DNA from: Mesorhizobium sp. DCY119
GTDB lineage: Bacteria; Pseudomonadota; Alphaproteobacteria; Rhizobiales; Rhizobiaceae
Direction: 5' to 3'
Assembly (NCBI RefSeq): GCF_003590645.1
Contig: NZ_CP031834.1
Span: 2,542,501-2,606,500 of the forward strand
Length of the DNA: 64,000 nt
This document shows, piece after piece, positions 37,847 to 46,266 of the stretch. The notes under the pieces were generated by a model. That model saw only the letters and a list, made by a program, of their open reading frames with translations, had not been told where the DNA came from and did no database searches. The translations under genes were made by a program, and so were the position numbers. Position 1 is the first letter of the stretch; every line of letters starts with the position of its first letter.

Positions 37847-38119
37847 ATGAACAAGAACGAATTGGTGTCTGCTGTCGCTGAGGCCGCTAACATTGCCAAG
37901 GGCGATGCGCAGTCCGCTGTTGAAGCGGTCTTCTCCGTGATCACCGGCGAGCTGAAGAAGGGTGGCGACGTTCGTCTGGTCGGCTTCGGAAATTTCACCG
38001 TGTCAAAACGCGCGGCATCCACCGGTCGCAATCCGCAGACCGGCGCCGAGGTCAAGATTCCTGCGCGCACCGTGCCGAAGTTCTCGGCCGGCAAGGGTCT
38101 CAAGGACGCCGTAAACTAA
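37847..38119 (+). CDS. hupB: DNA-binding protein HU
   Basis: A 90-residue histone-like protein. It has the HU/IHF dimer fold: MNKNELVSAVAEAANI at the start, GFGNFTVSKRAASTGRNPQTG in the beta-arm with the conserved RNPQTG tip, and a C-terminal PKFSAGKGLKDAV helix. It binds and bends DNA without strong sequence preference. The start at 37847 follows GGAAGGAAA. The hupB gene lies directly after lon in many proteobacteria, and it does so here. A terminator follows. Confidence 0.96.
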   Translation: MNKNELVSAVAEAANIAKGDAQSAVEAVFSVITGELKKGGDVRLVGFGNFTVSKRAASTGRNPQTGAEVKIPARTVPKFSAGKGLKDAVN

Positions 38120-38144
38120 GCTTTCGACCAGGTGTCGAATATGG

Positions 38145-38171
38145 AAAAGCCGGGCCCCCCGCCCGGCTTTT
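38145..38171 (+). terminator. Rho-independent terminator after hupB
   Basis: An 11-bp stem AAAAGCCGGGC/GCCCGGCTTTT (38145-38155 with 38161-38171), loop CCCCC, followed by a T-rich stretch. It is closely similar to the lon terminator. Confidence 0.92.
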
Positions 38172-38254
38172 TCTTTTGTTGCAGATTTGGCCAGAGCCGA
38201 GCTCAGCTGTGAGCAGCGCACCATGTAAAGATGGCCACGAAGATCGCGGCCCGC

Positions 38255-38276
38255 GCAAAGCGACATGTCGCTTTGC
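38255..38276. repeat. 22-bp perfect palindrome beside tRNA-Val
   Basis: Positions 38255-38265 are the exact reverse complement of 38266-38276, centred on CATG. It lies 28 bp beyond the 3' end of tRNA-Val on the minus strand. It may be part of a tRNA transcript end or a dispersed repeat. Confidence 0.55.
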
Positions 38277-38303
38277 TTCGAGGGTATGCAATGATCGGAG
38301 GAA

Positions 38304-38379
<76 letters not shown>

Positions 38380-38592
38380 GACGCGAGCGGACGTTTAAGC
38401 GGTTCGTCTCTGAACCGCAAGGAGAATTCGCGGGTTTTTTGGTATTATCGTCCGGTTTCTTGGTTGTTGCGCTGCTTGTGAAAAAACCTTTAGCCGAGTG
38501 GCGAAATGCTGCACTGGAGCGCTTGACACTCACCACCGAACCCCTTAATTCCACGCCCAACGACGCGGCACGAACAAGTGTCTGCGTCTTGC

Positions 38593-38669
38593 GCGGGTGT
38601 AGCTCAGTTGGTTAGAGTGCCGGCCTGTCACGCCGGAGGTCGCGGGTTCGAGCCCCGTCACTCGCGCCA
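38593..38669 (+). tRNA. tRNA-Asp (anticodon GTC)
   Basis: A 77-nt cloverleaf with encoded CCA. The acceptor stem is GCGGGTG with CACTCGC, the D arm is GCTCAGTTGGTTAGAGT, the anticodon loop in GGCCTGTCACGCC gives GTC, and the T arm contains GGTTCGAGCC. It is divergent from tRNA-Val with 213 bp between them. Confidence 0.96.
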
Positions 38670-38833
38670 TTTCTTGAACGGCTTCTAGTCGTTCAGAAAT
38701 GTTTCCTTCCACAAATTCGGATACTTGTATTTGTGCCTACGGCAATAGTCGGGCACGGAATTGGTATGTGGATTATTGTGTTGAACCGACGGAACCAATT
38801 TCCTCGTGGTGCCCATTGTTCTAGCTTCCGGCC

Positions 38834-38975
38834 AGGTGTGTTGAGATTCAGGTGATGGCTGGCTGCAAATGGCGATTTTCTGCGCTTCCGGTGCTCACGT
38901 ACCCAAACGTACGCTGCGCTCCGGTTCTCGAAATCACCATTTTCGCTGCGCCCTGACCTGAATCTCAACACACCT
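38834..38975. repeat. 142-bp imperfect palindromic element upstream of dat
   Basis: The outer 20-bp arms (38834-38853 and 38956-38975) are exact reverse complements. The inner parts also pair imperfectly (ATGGCGATTT with AAATCACCAT; CCGGTGCTCACGTAC with GTACGCTGCGCTCCGG), centred near 38904. It encodes no protein. It looks like a non-autonomous intergenic palindromic repeat, of the sort known in Rhizobiales genomes. It ends 26 bp before the dat start, inside a 332-bp region otherwise without a gene. Confidence 0.8.
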
Positions 38976-39001
38976 TAGTTCGAAACAGGAATGGACCGTC
39001 A

Positions 39002-39856
39002 ATGGAACGGATAGTCTACGTAAACGGCGAATACGTCGGGGAAAGCGACGCCAAGATCTCGGTGTTCGACCGAGGCTTTCTGTTTGCCGACGGCGTCTAC
39101 GAGGTTACCTCCGTGCTGGAGGGCAAGCTGATCGATTTCGACGGGCACTTGCGCCGTCTCCGCCGATCGCTGGCTGAACTGGGAATGGCGATGCCTTGCC
39201 CGGATGAGGAGCTCCTGAACATTCATCGCGAGCTCGTGGCGAAGAATGCGGTCGTTGAAGGGCTTGTCTATCTTCAGGTCACGCGCGGCGCTGCCGATCG
39301 CGATTTTGTCTTCCCGAAGGATGTTCCCCAGACATTGGTCCTGTTCACGCAGGCCAAATCCATCGTGGATAGCCCCATGGCGAAGCGCGGCGCCCGCGTG
39401 GTTTCCGTCGAGGACCTCAGATGGGGCCGGCGCGATATCAAGACAGTGCAGCTTCTCTACCCGTCAATGGCGAAGATGATCGCGCAGGAGAAGGGTGCAG
39501 ACGATGCCTGGCTCGTCCAGGATGGGCTTGTGACCGAAGGCACCTCGAACAACGCCTATATCGTCACGCAGGACGGCACGATCGTGACGCGGGATCTGTC
39601 CAGCGACATTCTTGCCGGCATCACGCGCGCGGCTGTCCTGAAATGCGCGCGCGAACTGCAGATGAAAGTGGAAGAGCGGCCATTCTCGATCGCGGAAGCA
39701 CTGGCAGCGCGCGAAGCCTTCACGACTTCGGCGACGGGCTTTGTCTGCCCGGTGGTGGAGATCGACGGAACCGCATTGAGCGACGGCAATCCCGGCGCTG
39801 TAGCGGTCAGGCTTCGCCAGGCCTACATCGAGGAAAGCCTCAAGGCAGCCGTTTGA
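39002..39856 (+). CDS. dat: D-amino-acid aminotransferase (class IV)
   Basis: A 284-residue PLP enzyme of fold type IV. The N-terminus reads VYVNGEYVGESDAKISVFDRGF, typical of D-alanine aminotransferases. The PLP lysine is K147 in RRDIKTVQLLYP. The later block TEGTSNNAYIV forms part of the cofactor site. It would convert D-alanine and 2-oxoglutarate to pyruvate and D-glutamate, supplying or recycling D-amino acids for peptidoglycan. Branched-chain aminotransferase or 4-amino-4-deoxychorismate lyase are the alternatives; the DIKTVQLL wording favours Dat. Confidence 0.88.
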   Translation: MERIVYVNGEYVGESDAKISVFDRGFLFADGVYEVTSVLEGKLIDFDGHLRRLRRSLAELGMAMPCPDEELLNIHRELVAKNAVVEGLVYLQVTRGAADRDFVFPKDVPQTLVLFTQAKSIVDSPMAKRGARVVSVEDLRWGRRDIKTVQLLYPSMAKMIAQEKGADDAWLVQDGLVTEGTSNNAYIVTQDGTIVTRDLSSDILAGITRAAVLKCARELQMKVEERPFSIAEALAAREAFTTSATGFVCPVVEIDGTALSDGNPGAVAVRLRQAYIEESLKAAV

Positions 39857-40037
39857 GCCGTGCGTTGGCTAGCGCGTAGCGCCATTGAGCTTTGATTCGT
39901 CCGCGATGTCATGGTTGACCATGGTTTTCGCGCGACATTGAATGTAGGGGCAGAGGGGGCGGGCAGGGATTCGTGTCCACGGCATGGTGCCGCGGCACTT
40001 TTGCCGAGCCCTGATTCTCAAGGGGAGAGTTTCGGGT

Positions 40038-40673
40038 ATGGGTGGACGTTTGAAAATCATCGCAGCATCGATCTTCGCGGCAAGTGCGGCCGCCATGGCG
40101 GCTCAGGCAGCCACAGGCGGGACCATATCGCCCGGCCAGCCAGCGCAGGTTGCTGAGGGCATCCCTGCCGGCCAGGGTGAGGTTCTGCTGGCGCAGAACG
40201 CGACCGCTCCAGCGGTCCCCTCAAACCTCCCTGGCGGTGCCTCCTCGTTGCAGGAAACCTATGAGGACTGGCAGGTAGCCTGCATGCAGCGGGGCGAAGG
40301 GAAATTCTGCTCGATGTCGCAGCAGCAGGCTCAGCAGAACGGGCAACGCATACTGGCAATCGAGATTAACAAGATTGATACCGGCAAGTCAGAAGGCATC
40401 CTGGCGCTTCCGTTTGGCCTCGCGCTGGATTCGGGCGTTACGGTTCAGGTAGATGAGAAGCCCGCCGGAAAGCCTCTGCGTTTTCGCACATGCATCCCGG
40501 CCGGGTGCCTTGTGCCGGTCAGCTTTGATGCTGCGATGGTCACCGCGCTACGGGGCGGAACGGCACTCAAACTCGCAGCGGTGGCAAGCGAGAACGGCCA
40601 GCCGGTGAATTTCTCGATTTCGCTGAAAGGCTTTGGCGCTGCCCTGGATCGGACAGCGGCGCTGGTAAAGTAG
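40038..40673 (+). CDS. Invasion-associated locus B (IalB) family protein
   Basis: A 211-residue exported protein. A signal peptide (KIIAASIFAASAAAMAAQA) is followed by a Gln/Pro/Gly-rich linker and the IalB domain (YEDWQVACMQRGEGKFCSM; later FRTCIPAGCLVPVSFD). The four cysteines probably form two disulfides. Bartonella IalB helps erythrocyte invasion, but homologues are widespread in free-living Rhizobiales, where the role is unknown. The start at 40038 gives a complete signal peptide. It converges with the M23 peptidase gene (18-bp gap). Confidence 0.87.
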   Translation: MGGRLKIIAASIFAASAAAMAAQAATGGTISPGQPAQVAEGIPAGQGEVLLAQNATAPAVPSNLPGGASSLQETYEDWQVACMQRGEGKFCSMSQQQAQQNGQRILAIEINKIDTGKSEGILALPFGLALDSGVTVQVDEKPAGKPLRFRTCIPAGCLVPVSFDAAMVTALRGGTALKLAAVASENGQPVNFSISLKGFGAALDRTAALVK

Positions 40674-40691
40674 CTAGCGCCGTTTTCTCGC

Positions 40692-41969
40692 CTAGAGATA
40701 CTGGCCGACCTTCTTGCCTAGCTTCAGAAAGCGCAGCGGATCGACGGCTTCGCCGTTGCGACGGACCTCGTAATGCAGGTGGGGGCCGGTGGAGCGGCCG
40801 CTCGTGCCGACTTCGCCGATCGTGTCGCCCGTGGCGATCTTCTGGCCTTCCTTGACGTCGATCCTGCTCAGATGAGCGTAGCGGGTCGAGAAGCCGCTGC
40901 CGTGATCAACCTCGACCATGCGGCCGTAACCGCCGTTCCAGCCGGCCTTAACGACGGTTCCTGCGGCGGTCGCGCGCGCATCTGATCCCATGGGTGCGCG
41001 AAAATCCATGCCGGAATGAAGGGCAGGGGTGCCAAGCAACGGGTCCCTGCGCACGCCGAAAGTGCTGGAAATCGACCGGCCAGGCGCGGGATTGGCCAAA
41101 GGCAGCCGCTGCGCTTCCTTCTTCACCTTGTCGAGCTTGTCCAGCGCCTCGTCCAGTTCCTTCACCTTGGTGTCGAACATACTGGGGTTGTCGACGGCAA
41201 TCAGCGGACCGCCGACGTCGGTCTTGCCAAAATCTGCGTCAACGGGAAGACCGGCTGACTCGAGCGCGTCGGAGATAACGTCGGCGGTCTGGTAAGCATT
41301 TTCGGCCAGGGAATCTATGCGGGCAAGCTGCTCGCTTTCTATCGTGCGCAGCGACTGGTTGAGCGTGACGAACACCTTGTCGGCATGATCGGCGGACGAG
41401 TCTGCCTGGGCTGCCGAGTTGCGGGTGGACCATAAGGCGAACGGGTTCTTTGTGCTGCCGACTGCGGCGTAGGCCAGTTGCGTGTCGGCAGCCGGAGCGG
41501 CCAGTTCGGCGCGCGTTTCGGGTTTTGCCGGTGCGGAGCCGTCTGCAGGCGTTGCGCCTTTCACCACCGCTTCCGCACGATCCAGCAACGGGCCAAGCCT
41601 GCCGTGACGTTTGGTCAACTGGCTTTGACGCTCGATCAGCTCGGAAACCTTCGTTTCCATAAGCTGCTGGTCGAGCAATTGCCGGCTGGTTATGCGGTCC
41701 ACTTGGGAGCGCAGGGCAGAGATTCGATCCTCATAGGCTTGCTGCATGCGCGCCTGCCGTGCGGTGGCGGCGCCAATGAGATCGTCGCGCAGCACCAGAT
41801 AGGAAGTCGCGAGAAGATAGCCGACCGCCAGTGCCGCGAATGCCGAGCCGACAAAGGCCGCCATCCAGGGGCGCACCGTGAAATGCCTGATTTCGCTGCC
41901 GCGCGCGATGATGATCGTGTGCGGTTCCTTGCGCTTGCCGAATACCACTGCCTGATCGGATTGTTTCAC
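40692..41969 (-). CDS. M23 family metallopeptidase with coiled coil (LytM/DipM-like)
   Basis: A 425-residue inner-membrane-anchored murein peptidase. One membrane helix lies after a short cytosolic part (PWMAAFVGSAFAALAVGYLLA). A coiled-coil segment follows (about residues 70-130, QQAYEDRISALRSQVDRI), and the C-terminal LytM domain has the zinc motifs HSGMDF and HLHYEV, with an intervening HLSRIDVKEGQ. The active-site residues are present. A GTG at 41969 is taken as start, but GTG/TTG codons up to 41996 are also possible. The layout recalls Sinorhizobium RgsM, a coiled-coil M23 protein in polar growth; that link is inference. Confidence 0.87.
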   Translation of the reverse strand: MKQSDQAVVFGKRKEPHTIIIARGSEIRHFTVRPWMAAFVGSAFAALAVGYLLATSYLVLRDDLIGAATARQARMQQAYEDRISALRSQVDRITSRQLLDQQLMETKVSELIERQSQLTKRHGRLGPLLDRAEAVVKGATPADGSAPAKPETRAELAAPAADTQLAYAAVGSTKNPFALWSTRNSAAQADSSADHADKVFVTLNQSLRTIESEQLARIDSLAENAYQTADVISDALESAGLPVDADFGKTDVGGPLIAVDNPSMFDTKVKELDEALDKLDKVKKEAQRLPLANPAPGRSISSTFGVRRDPLLGTPALHSGMDFRAPMGSDARATAAGTVVKAGWNGGYGRMVEVDHGSGFSTRYAHLSRIDVKEGQKIATGDTIGEVGTSGRSTGPHLHYEVRRNGEAVDPLRFLKLGKKVGQYL

Positions 41970-42098
41970 GGAACCAACTTCCACGCCGGAGACCAACGAC
42001 AGGTTGATTACACATTGTTAGGGTTAACAAAGCTTTTCGCGCGCTGATTTAACTGCGCAATCAGAAAGGAATTCGCTGTTCGGGAGGAATGCGCAAAC

Positions 42099-42124
42099 AA
42101 AAAAACCCGCCATGTGGCGGGTTT
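42099..42124 (-). terminator. Rho-independent terminator after the 25-residue peptide gene
   Basis: On the minus strand, a 9-bp stem AAACCCGCC/GGCGGGTTT (42103-42111 with 42116-42124) is followed by a run of seven T. It lies 29 bp after the stop of the small gene at 42154. Confidence 0.92.
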
Positions 42125-42153
42125 CAATTTCGCTTTTCCATCCGCTTCTGGGG

Positions 42154-42231
42154 CTATCGCAGGAACATCCAGAGCAGGATGATGATCGGAATAGGGATGC
42201 CAAGCATCCACAGCAATACGCCGCGTAACAT
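42154..42231 (-). CDS. 25-residue single-span membrane peptide
   Basis: The ATG at 42231 opens a 25-codon frame ending at TAG (42154-42156). The product (MLRGVLLWMLGIPIPIII, then LLWMFLR) is almost wholly hydrophobic with basic ends, so it should span the membrane once. A strong ribosome site CGGAGGAAGAC sits directly before the start, and a strong terminator follows the stop. It is 62 bp downstream of bcp in the same direction. Similar short MLRG...IPIPI peptides occur in other proteobacteria as unnamed proteins; function unknown. Confidence 0.75.
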   Translation of the reverse strand: MLRGVLLWMLGIPIPIIILLWMFLR

Positions 42232-42293
42232 GTCTTCCTCCGCGTGGTTGATCGTTCAAAAATCAAACGTCGGAAGGTTGAAATTGTTCCACT

Positions 42294-42761
42294 CTACAGT
42301 GCGCGTGCAGCTTCCAGAACCTCGGCGGCATGGCCGGGTACTTTCACCTTGCGCCAAATCCTGGCGATGCGGCCATCGGCGCCAATCAGGAATGTGGAGC
42401 GCTCCACGCCCATATATTTGCGCCCATACATGCTTTTCTCGGTCCATACGCCGTATGCTTCGAGGGCTTTGCGTTCTTCGTCTGCGACGAGTTCGACGGC
42501 AAGTTTATGCTTGGTCTTGAACTTGTCGTGGCTCTTGACGCTGTCGGGCGACATGCCGAGCACGATTGCACCTGCCTTCTCGAAATCGGGCTTCAGCCCT
42601 GAAAAGTCGATCGACTCTGCCGTACAACCGGACGTGTCGTCCTTGGGGTAGAAGTAGAGCACCACTTTCTGACCACGAAGGCTTGTAAGGCTGAGTTTCC
42701 CGCCGCCATCTCGTGGCAGTTCGAAGTCCGGTGCATTGTCTCCTGTCGAGAGTTCAGTCAT
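42294..42761 (-). CDS. bcp: Peroxiredoxin, bacterioferritin-comigratory protein type
   Basis: A 155-residue thiol peroxidase. The peroxidatic cysteine is in DDTSGCTAES, preceded by VLYFYPKD; the arginine site is in GVERSTFLI. Many Bcp proteins have a second, resolving cysteine five residues later (GCTKEAC); here that position is isoleucine (GCTAESI), so this is a 1-Cys type needing an external thiol. The start is the ATG at 42761 (MTELSTGDN). It is divergent from the AsmA-like gene and probably co-transcribed with the downstream 25-residue peptide. Confidence 0.92.
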   Translation of the reverse strand: MTELSTGDNAPDFELPRDGGGKLSLTSLRGQKVVLYFYPKDDTSGCTAESIDFSGLKPDFEKAGAIVLGMSPDSVKSHDKFKTKHKLAVELVADEERKALEAYGVWTEKSMYGRKYMGVERSTFLIGADGRIARIWRKVKVPGHAAEVLEAARAL

Positions 42762-42856
42762 ATCGGTGCCCTTGTTTGAGGTTACGCGCGAACCCACAGA
42801 GATATATTGTCGTTCTGGGATTCGTCCACGACTGAAACGCTGTCACGGGATACCGT

Positions 42857-45800
42857 GTGGATCACAAGGTACCAAAACACGAGAAGATACGGTTTCGGCG
42901 CCACGAAATCACGGACCTTAGCGCCTTTCCATCGGCGGAGGGCCAGGACTTCGGAAAGCCGCGCCAGGACATTGCCAGGCGTTGCGGAAGGTTCGCCCTA
43001 GCGGCCGGAGCTGTGCTGGCAACCGTGTTCGGGGTGCTTGCAGCGATCGTTTTCGTAATCGGCTATTCCGGAATGGGCAGCGAGAGGTTGCGTGCCGAAG
43101 CGGAGAAGGCGATCGAGACCTTTGCCGGCGTGGACGTCACTGCTTCGATGGGTCCCGCCGGCGTGTCCGTGGACGGCTCCCGTCTTGTCGCGCTGGAAGT
43201 TCGAGATGTCAGCGTAAAGGCGGCAGACGGAGCGCCGATCATCGATGCCGGTCTGGTGCGATTCGGGGTGCGTTTCCTGCCGCTGCTTTCGGGCAATATC
43301 CGGCTTGGGAGCGCCAGGATTTCCGACGCGCGGATTACAACGGCAGCAATGCCGATGGCCGACAGGGGTGACTGGACCAAAATCCTCAAGAACGATGACG
43401 GCCTGATTAATCCCGACAAGGTCGCCGAGGCGATATTCGGTCAGGTCAGTCGGGCGCTTGATGCATTGGAGGTCGGCTCGACGCGTCAGATACAACTGGA
43501 AAATGTCGAATTCGTCCTTCCGGAAGACGGCCGCGTGCGTATCGTGCGCGTAGCTGAAGCCTCATTGAGCGAAGGCGGGCCAGGCGAACTCACCTTCACG
43601 GCTGATGTCGAGATCGACGGTCGCGCGTTGGCGCTGACCGGAACGGCGACACGCGATACGGTTTCGCGCCGTATCACCGACCTCAACGCTCAGGTGAAGA
43701 CGGCAGCCTTGGCGCAAGAGAACGGTAGTGATGTCGGTGACTTCAGCCTGACGATTTCCGGACAGCAGGGAATTGCAACCAATCCCAGCCAGTTGACGGC
43801 ATCGCTCTCGCTCGATCGTGCAGTGCTTGACCTGGGCAAGGACGGAGCTTTCAACGGCGCGGTCGATGTTCAAGCGACTTTGTTGACGGGGTCGAACAAG
43901 ATCGAAATCGATCGGCTTCGCGTCGCAACCGGACGGACCAATCTCGAATTTAACGGCGCCATAGGGCCGCGGCCGGCGACCGGCCTTGCCAGCGACAAGC
44001 CGGCCTACCGGTATGAACTCGTCAGCAGCTCGGCAACGCTAGCGCCCGGGGATTCGCCCGAGCCCGCGCTTGATGTGATCGCGAGCATCAACGGCACCTT
44101 TGACGCCGAGAAAAACCTGATAACCGCCGATCAGATCGCGGTCAAAAGCGGGTCTGGAGAGGTTCTCGGAACGGCCTCGCTGGAAATCCCCAGCGGCGGC
44201 AAGGCACCGGGTATTTCGCTGGCGTTGAACGTCCACGACATGCAGGTGTCCCACGTCAAGCAGATATGGCCCTGGTTTGCCGCGAAGGGCGCGAGAAGCT
44301 GGGTTCTGGATCATGTCTTCGGCGGGCGCGTCCTTGATGGCAGGCTTCAGTTCAAGGTTGTGCCGGATCGCCTCGGAAACGGTATTCCGCTTACAGCCGA
44401 CGAGGTCTCGGGCAGGTTTGAGATCGAGGACACACGATTTGACACCACAGGCCTGATACCGCCCGTTCGCGATGCCATGGGCGTGGTGGATTTCCAGGGC
44501 AATGATGTCGATATCTCGCTGTCGTCGGGAACGGTTTTTCTCCCTAGCGGTCGGAGCGTCAGCGCCAGCGACGGCAAACTCAGGATCGAGAAAGCCAATC
44601 GACCGCCGCTTATCGGGGCGCTCGACATCAATGTCGCTGGCGAAGCCGCCGCAATCACCGAGCTCGCTTCCTACGACCCGATCAACGCCATGCGCTTCGT
44701 GGGCATGAAGCCGGACGAGTTCAGCGGCAAGGTGAGTGGCAACGTGAAGGCGGACATTCCGCTTTCCAAGGGCATCGATGCGAGCAAGCTCTTCTGGCAT
44801 GTCGCGCTCGACTATGAGGATCTGTCGCTCGCCAGGCCGCTGGATGGCCAGCGCATCAGCGATGCGGACGGGACGATTGTTGTCGAGCCCGACAATGCCG
44901 TGATAACCGCCAAGGCAAAGCTGAACGGGATTCCCGCCGATATTTCCCTTATCGAACCGCTGCGGGCGGGAGGGCCGGAGCGTCAGCGCAAGGTTCAGTT
45001 GGTGCTTGACGATGCGACCCGCGAAAGCGTCATGCCGGAGCTTTCGACCCTGGTGTCGGGTACGATCAAGGTCAATCTCGATGCAACGACGGCGGGCAAG
45101 CAGAGTGTCACAGCGGATCTGACAAACACAAAACTCGACATTCCCTGGGTGGGGTGGTCGAAAGGTCCGGGGATCGCCGCCGACCTCAGTTTCACGCTGC
45201 AGAAATCCGACGGCAATTCGACGCTCTCCGACTTCAGGCTCGAGGGAAAATCGTTCGCGATCGGCGGTTCGATCGCGCTTGCCGGCGGCAGTTTCTCCTC
45301 TGCTCGCCTTACGACGGTGAAACTCAATCGCGACGACAATGTCGCGGTTTCGATCAAGCGTTCGGGCAAAAGCTATTCGGTCGACGTCAGCGGCAGCCAG
45401 ATGGATGCCCGGTCATTGATCAAGCAATTCACCTCGGACGTCGGCTCAAGTCCGACAGGGAAAGCGGGCGGAGCAGGGGTTTCGGTAAATCTCGACGTCA
45501 AGGCGATTACCGGGTTTGGGGGTGAGCAACTCTCCAACGTCGCGGTCAACTATAGCGGCGCCGGGTCGAAGGTGAACGGCCTGACCGTGTCGGCGGTGAC
45601 TGGCTCAGGAAGCGCGGTCTCGGTGCGCAATTCGTCGGATAGCGGCCAGCGCAGCCTGCAGATGCAATCGGCGGACGCCGGGGCGATCCTGCGTTTCATG
45701 AACATCTACGACAATATGCAAGGTGGGGCCATCAAGCTGGCGCTGTCGGCTGCCGGCGACGGCCCCATGCGCGGGCAGGTCGACACCAGTAACTTCTGGA

Positions 45801-46246
45801 TCGTCAACGAGCCGAGGTTGGCATCGATCGTCTCGACCACGCCGCCCGGCGACGAGCGCAGCCTGAACCAGGCGGTGAAAAGCAATATCGACACGTCACG
45901 GGTGCAGTTCGAGCGCGGCTTTGCCCAGATCGAGAAAGGCCAGGGATATCTGAAGATCGGCAACGGCGTGCTTCGCGGGCCGCTGATCGGCACGACATTC
46001 CAGGGCACGCTCTATGACGAGCGCGGCAACATGGCGATGACCGGGACGTTCATGCCCGCTTACGGCTTGAACCGGATATTCGGTGAGATTCCGCTGTTTG
46101 GCGCGATCCTGGGCAATGGGCGCGACCGCGGCCTGATCGGCGTGACCTATCGGCTTTCCGGGAAAGCTAAATCGCCCAACATGCAGATCAATCCGCTCTC
46201 GGTCATCGCGCCGGGAATCTTCCGGTCGATCTTCGAGTTTCAGTGA
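42857..46246 (+). CDS. AsmA-like/DUF3971 envelope protein
   Basis: An 1129-residue protein. A signal-anchor helix is at about residues 46-70 (FALAAGAVLATVFGVLAAIVFVI). It is followed by an AsmA-like N-terminal domain, a DUF3971 region (about residues 450-700, including IWPWFAAKGARSWV), and an AsmA-C-type C-terminus with a run of beta-strands. It belongs with the YhdP/TamB/AsmA superfamily of bridge proteins thought to carry lipid across the periplasm. The start is a GTG at 42857; the first 40 residues are basic and may be cytosolic. It converges with tyrS (20-bp gap). Confidence 0.85.
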   Translation: MDHKVPKHEKIRFRRHEITDLSAFPSAEGQDFGKPRQDIARRCGRFALAAGAVLATVFGVLAAIVFVIGYSGMGSERLRAEAEKAIETFAGVDVTASMGPAGVSVDGSRLVALEVRDVSVKAADGAPIIDAGLVRFGVRFLPLLSGNIRLGSARISDARITTAAMPMADRGDWTKILKNDDGLINPDKVAEAIFGQVSRALDALEVGSTRQIQLENVEFVLPEDGRVRIVRVAEASLSEGGPGELTFTADVEIDGRALALTGTATRDTVSRRITDLNAQVKTAALAQENGSDVGDFSLTISGQQGIATNPSQLTASLSLDRAVLDLGKDGAFNGAVDVQATLLTGSNKIEIDRLRVATGRTNLEFNGAIGPRPATGLASDKPAYRYELVSSSATLAPGDSPEPALDVIASINGTFDAEKNLITADQIAVKSGSGEVLGTASLEIPSGGKAPGISLALNVHDMQVSHVKQIWPWFAAKGARSWVLDHVFGGRVLDGRLQFKVVPDRLGNGIPLTADEVSGRFEIEDTRFDTTGLIPPVRDAMGVVDFQGNDVDISLSSGTVFLPSGRSVSASDGKLRIEKANRPPLIGALDINVAGEAAAITELASYDPINAMRFVGMKPDEFSGKVSGNVKADIPLSKGIDASKLFWHVALDYEDLSLARPLDGQRISDADGTIVVEPDNAVITAKAKLNGIPADISLIEPLRAGGPERQRKVQLVLDDATRESVMPELSTLVSGTIKVNLDATTAGKQSVTADLTNTKLDIPWVGWSKGPGIAADLSFTLQKSDGNSTLSDFRLEGKSFAIGGSIALAGGSFSSARLTTVKLNRDDNVAVSIKRSGKSYSVDVSGSQMDARSLIKQFTSDVGSSPTGKAGGAGVSVNLDVKAITGFGGEQLSNVAVNYSGAGSKVNGLTVSAVTGSGSAVSVRNSSDSGQRSLQMQSADAGAILRFMNIYDNMQGGAIKLALSAAGDGPMRGQVDTSNFWIVNEPRLASIVSTTPPGDERSLNQAVKSNIDTSRVQFERGFAQIEKGQGYLKIGNGVLRGPLIGTTFQGTLYDERGNMAMTGTFMPAYGLNRIFGEIPLFGAILGNGRDRGLIGVTYRLSGKAKSPNMQINPLSVIAPGIFRSIFEFQ

Positions 46247-46266
46247 TCTTCGGTTGGTGCGGCCGG

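Noticed and set aside
39908-39930. CATGGT-TG-ACCATG palindrome in the dat-ialB gap
   Set aside because: Six-bp arms are too short to support a specific operator or terminator without more evidence.
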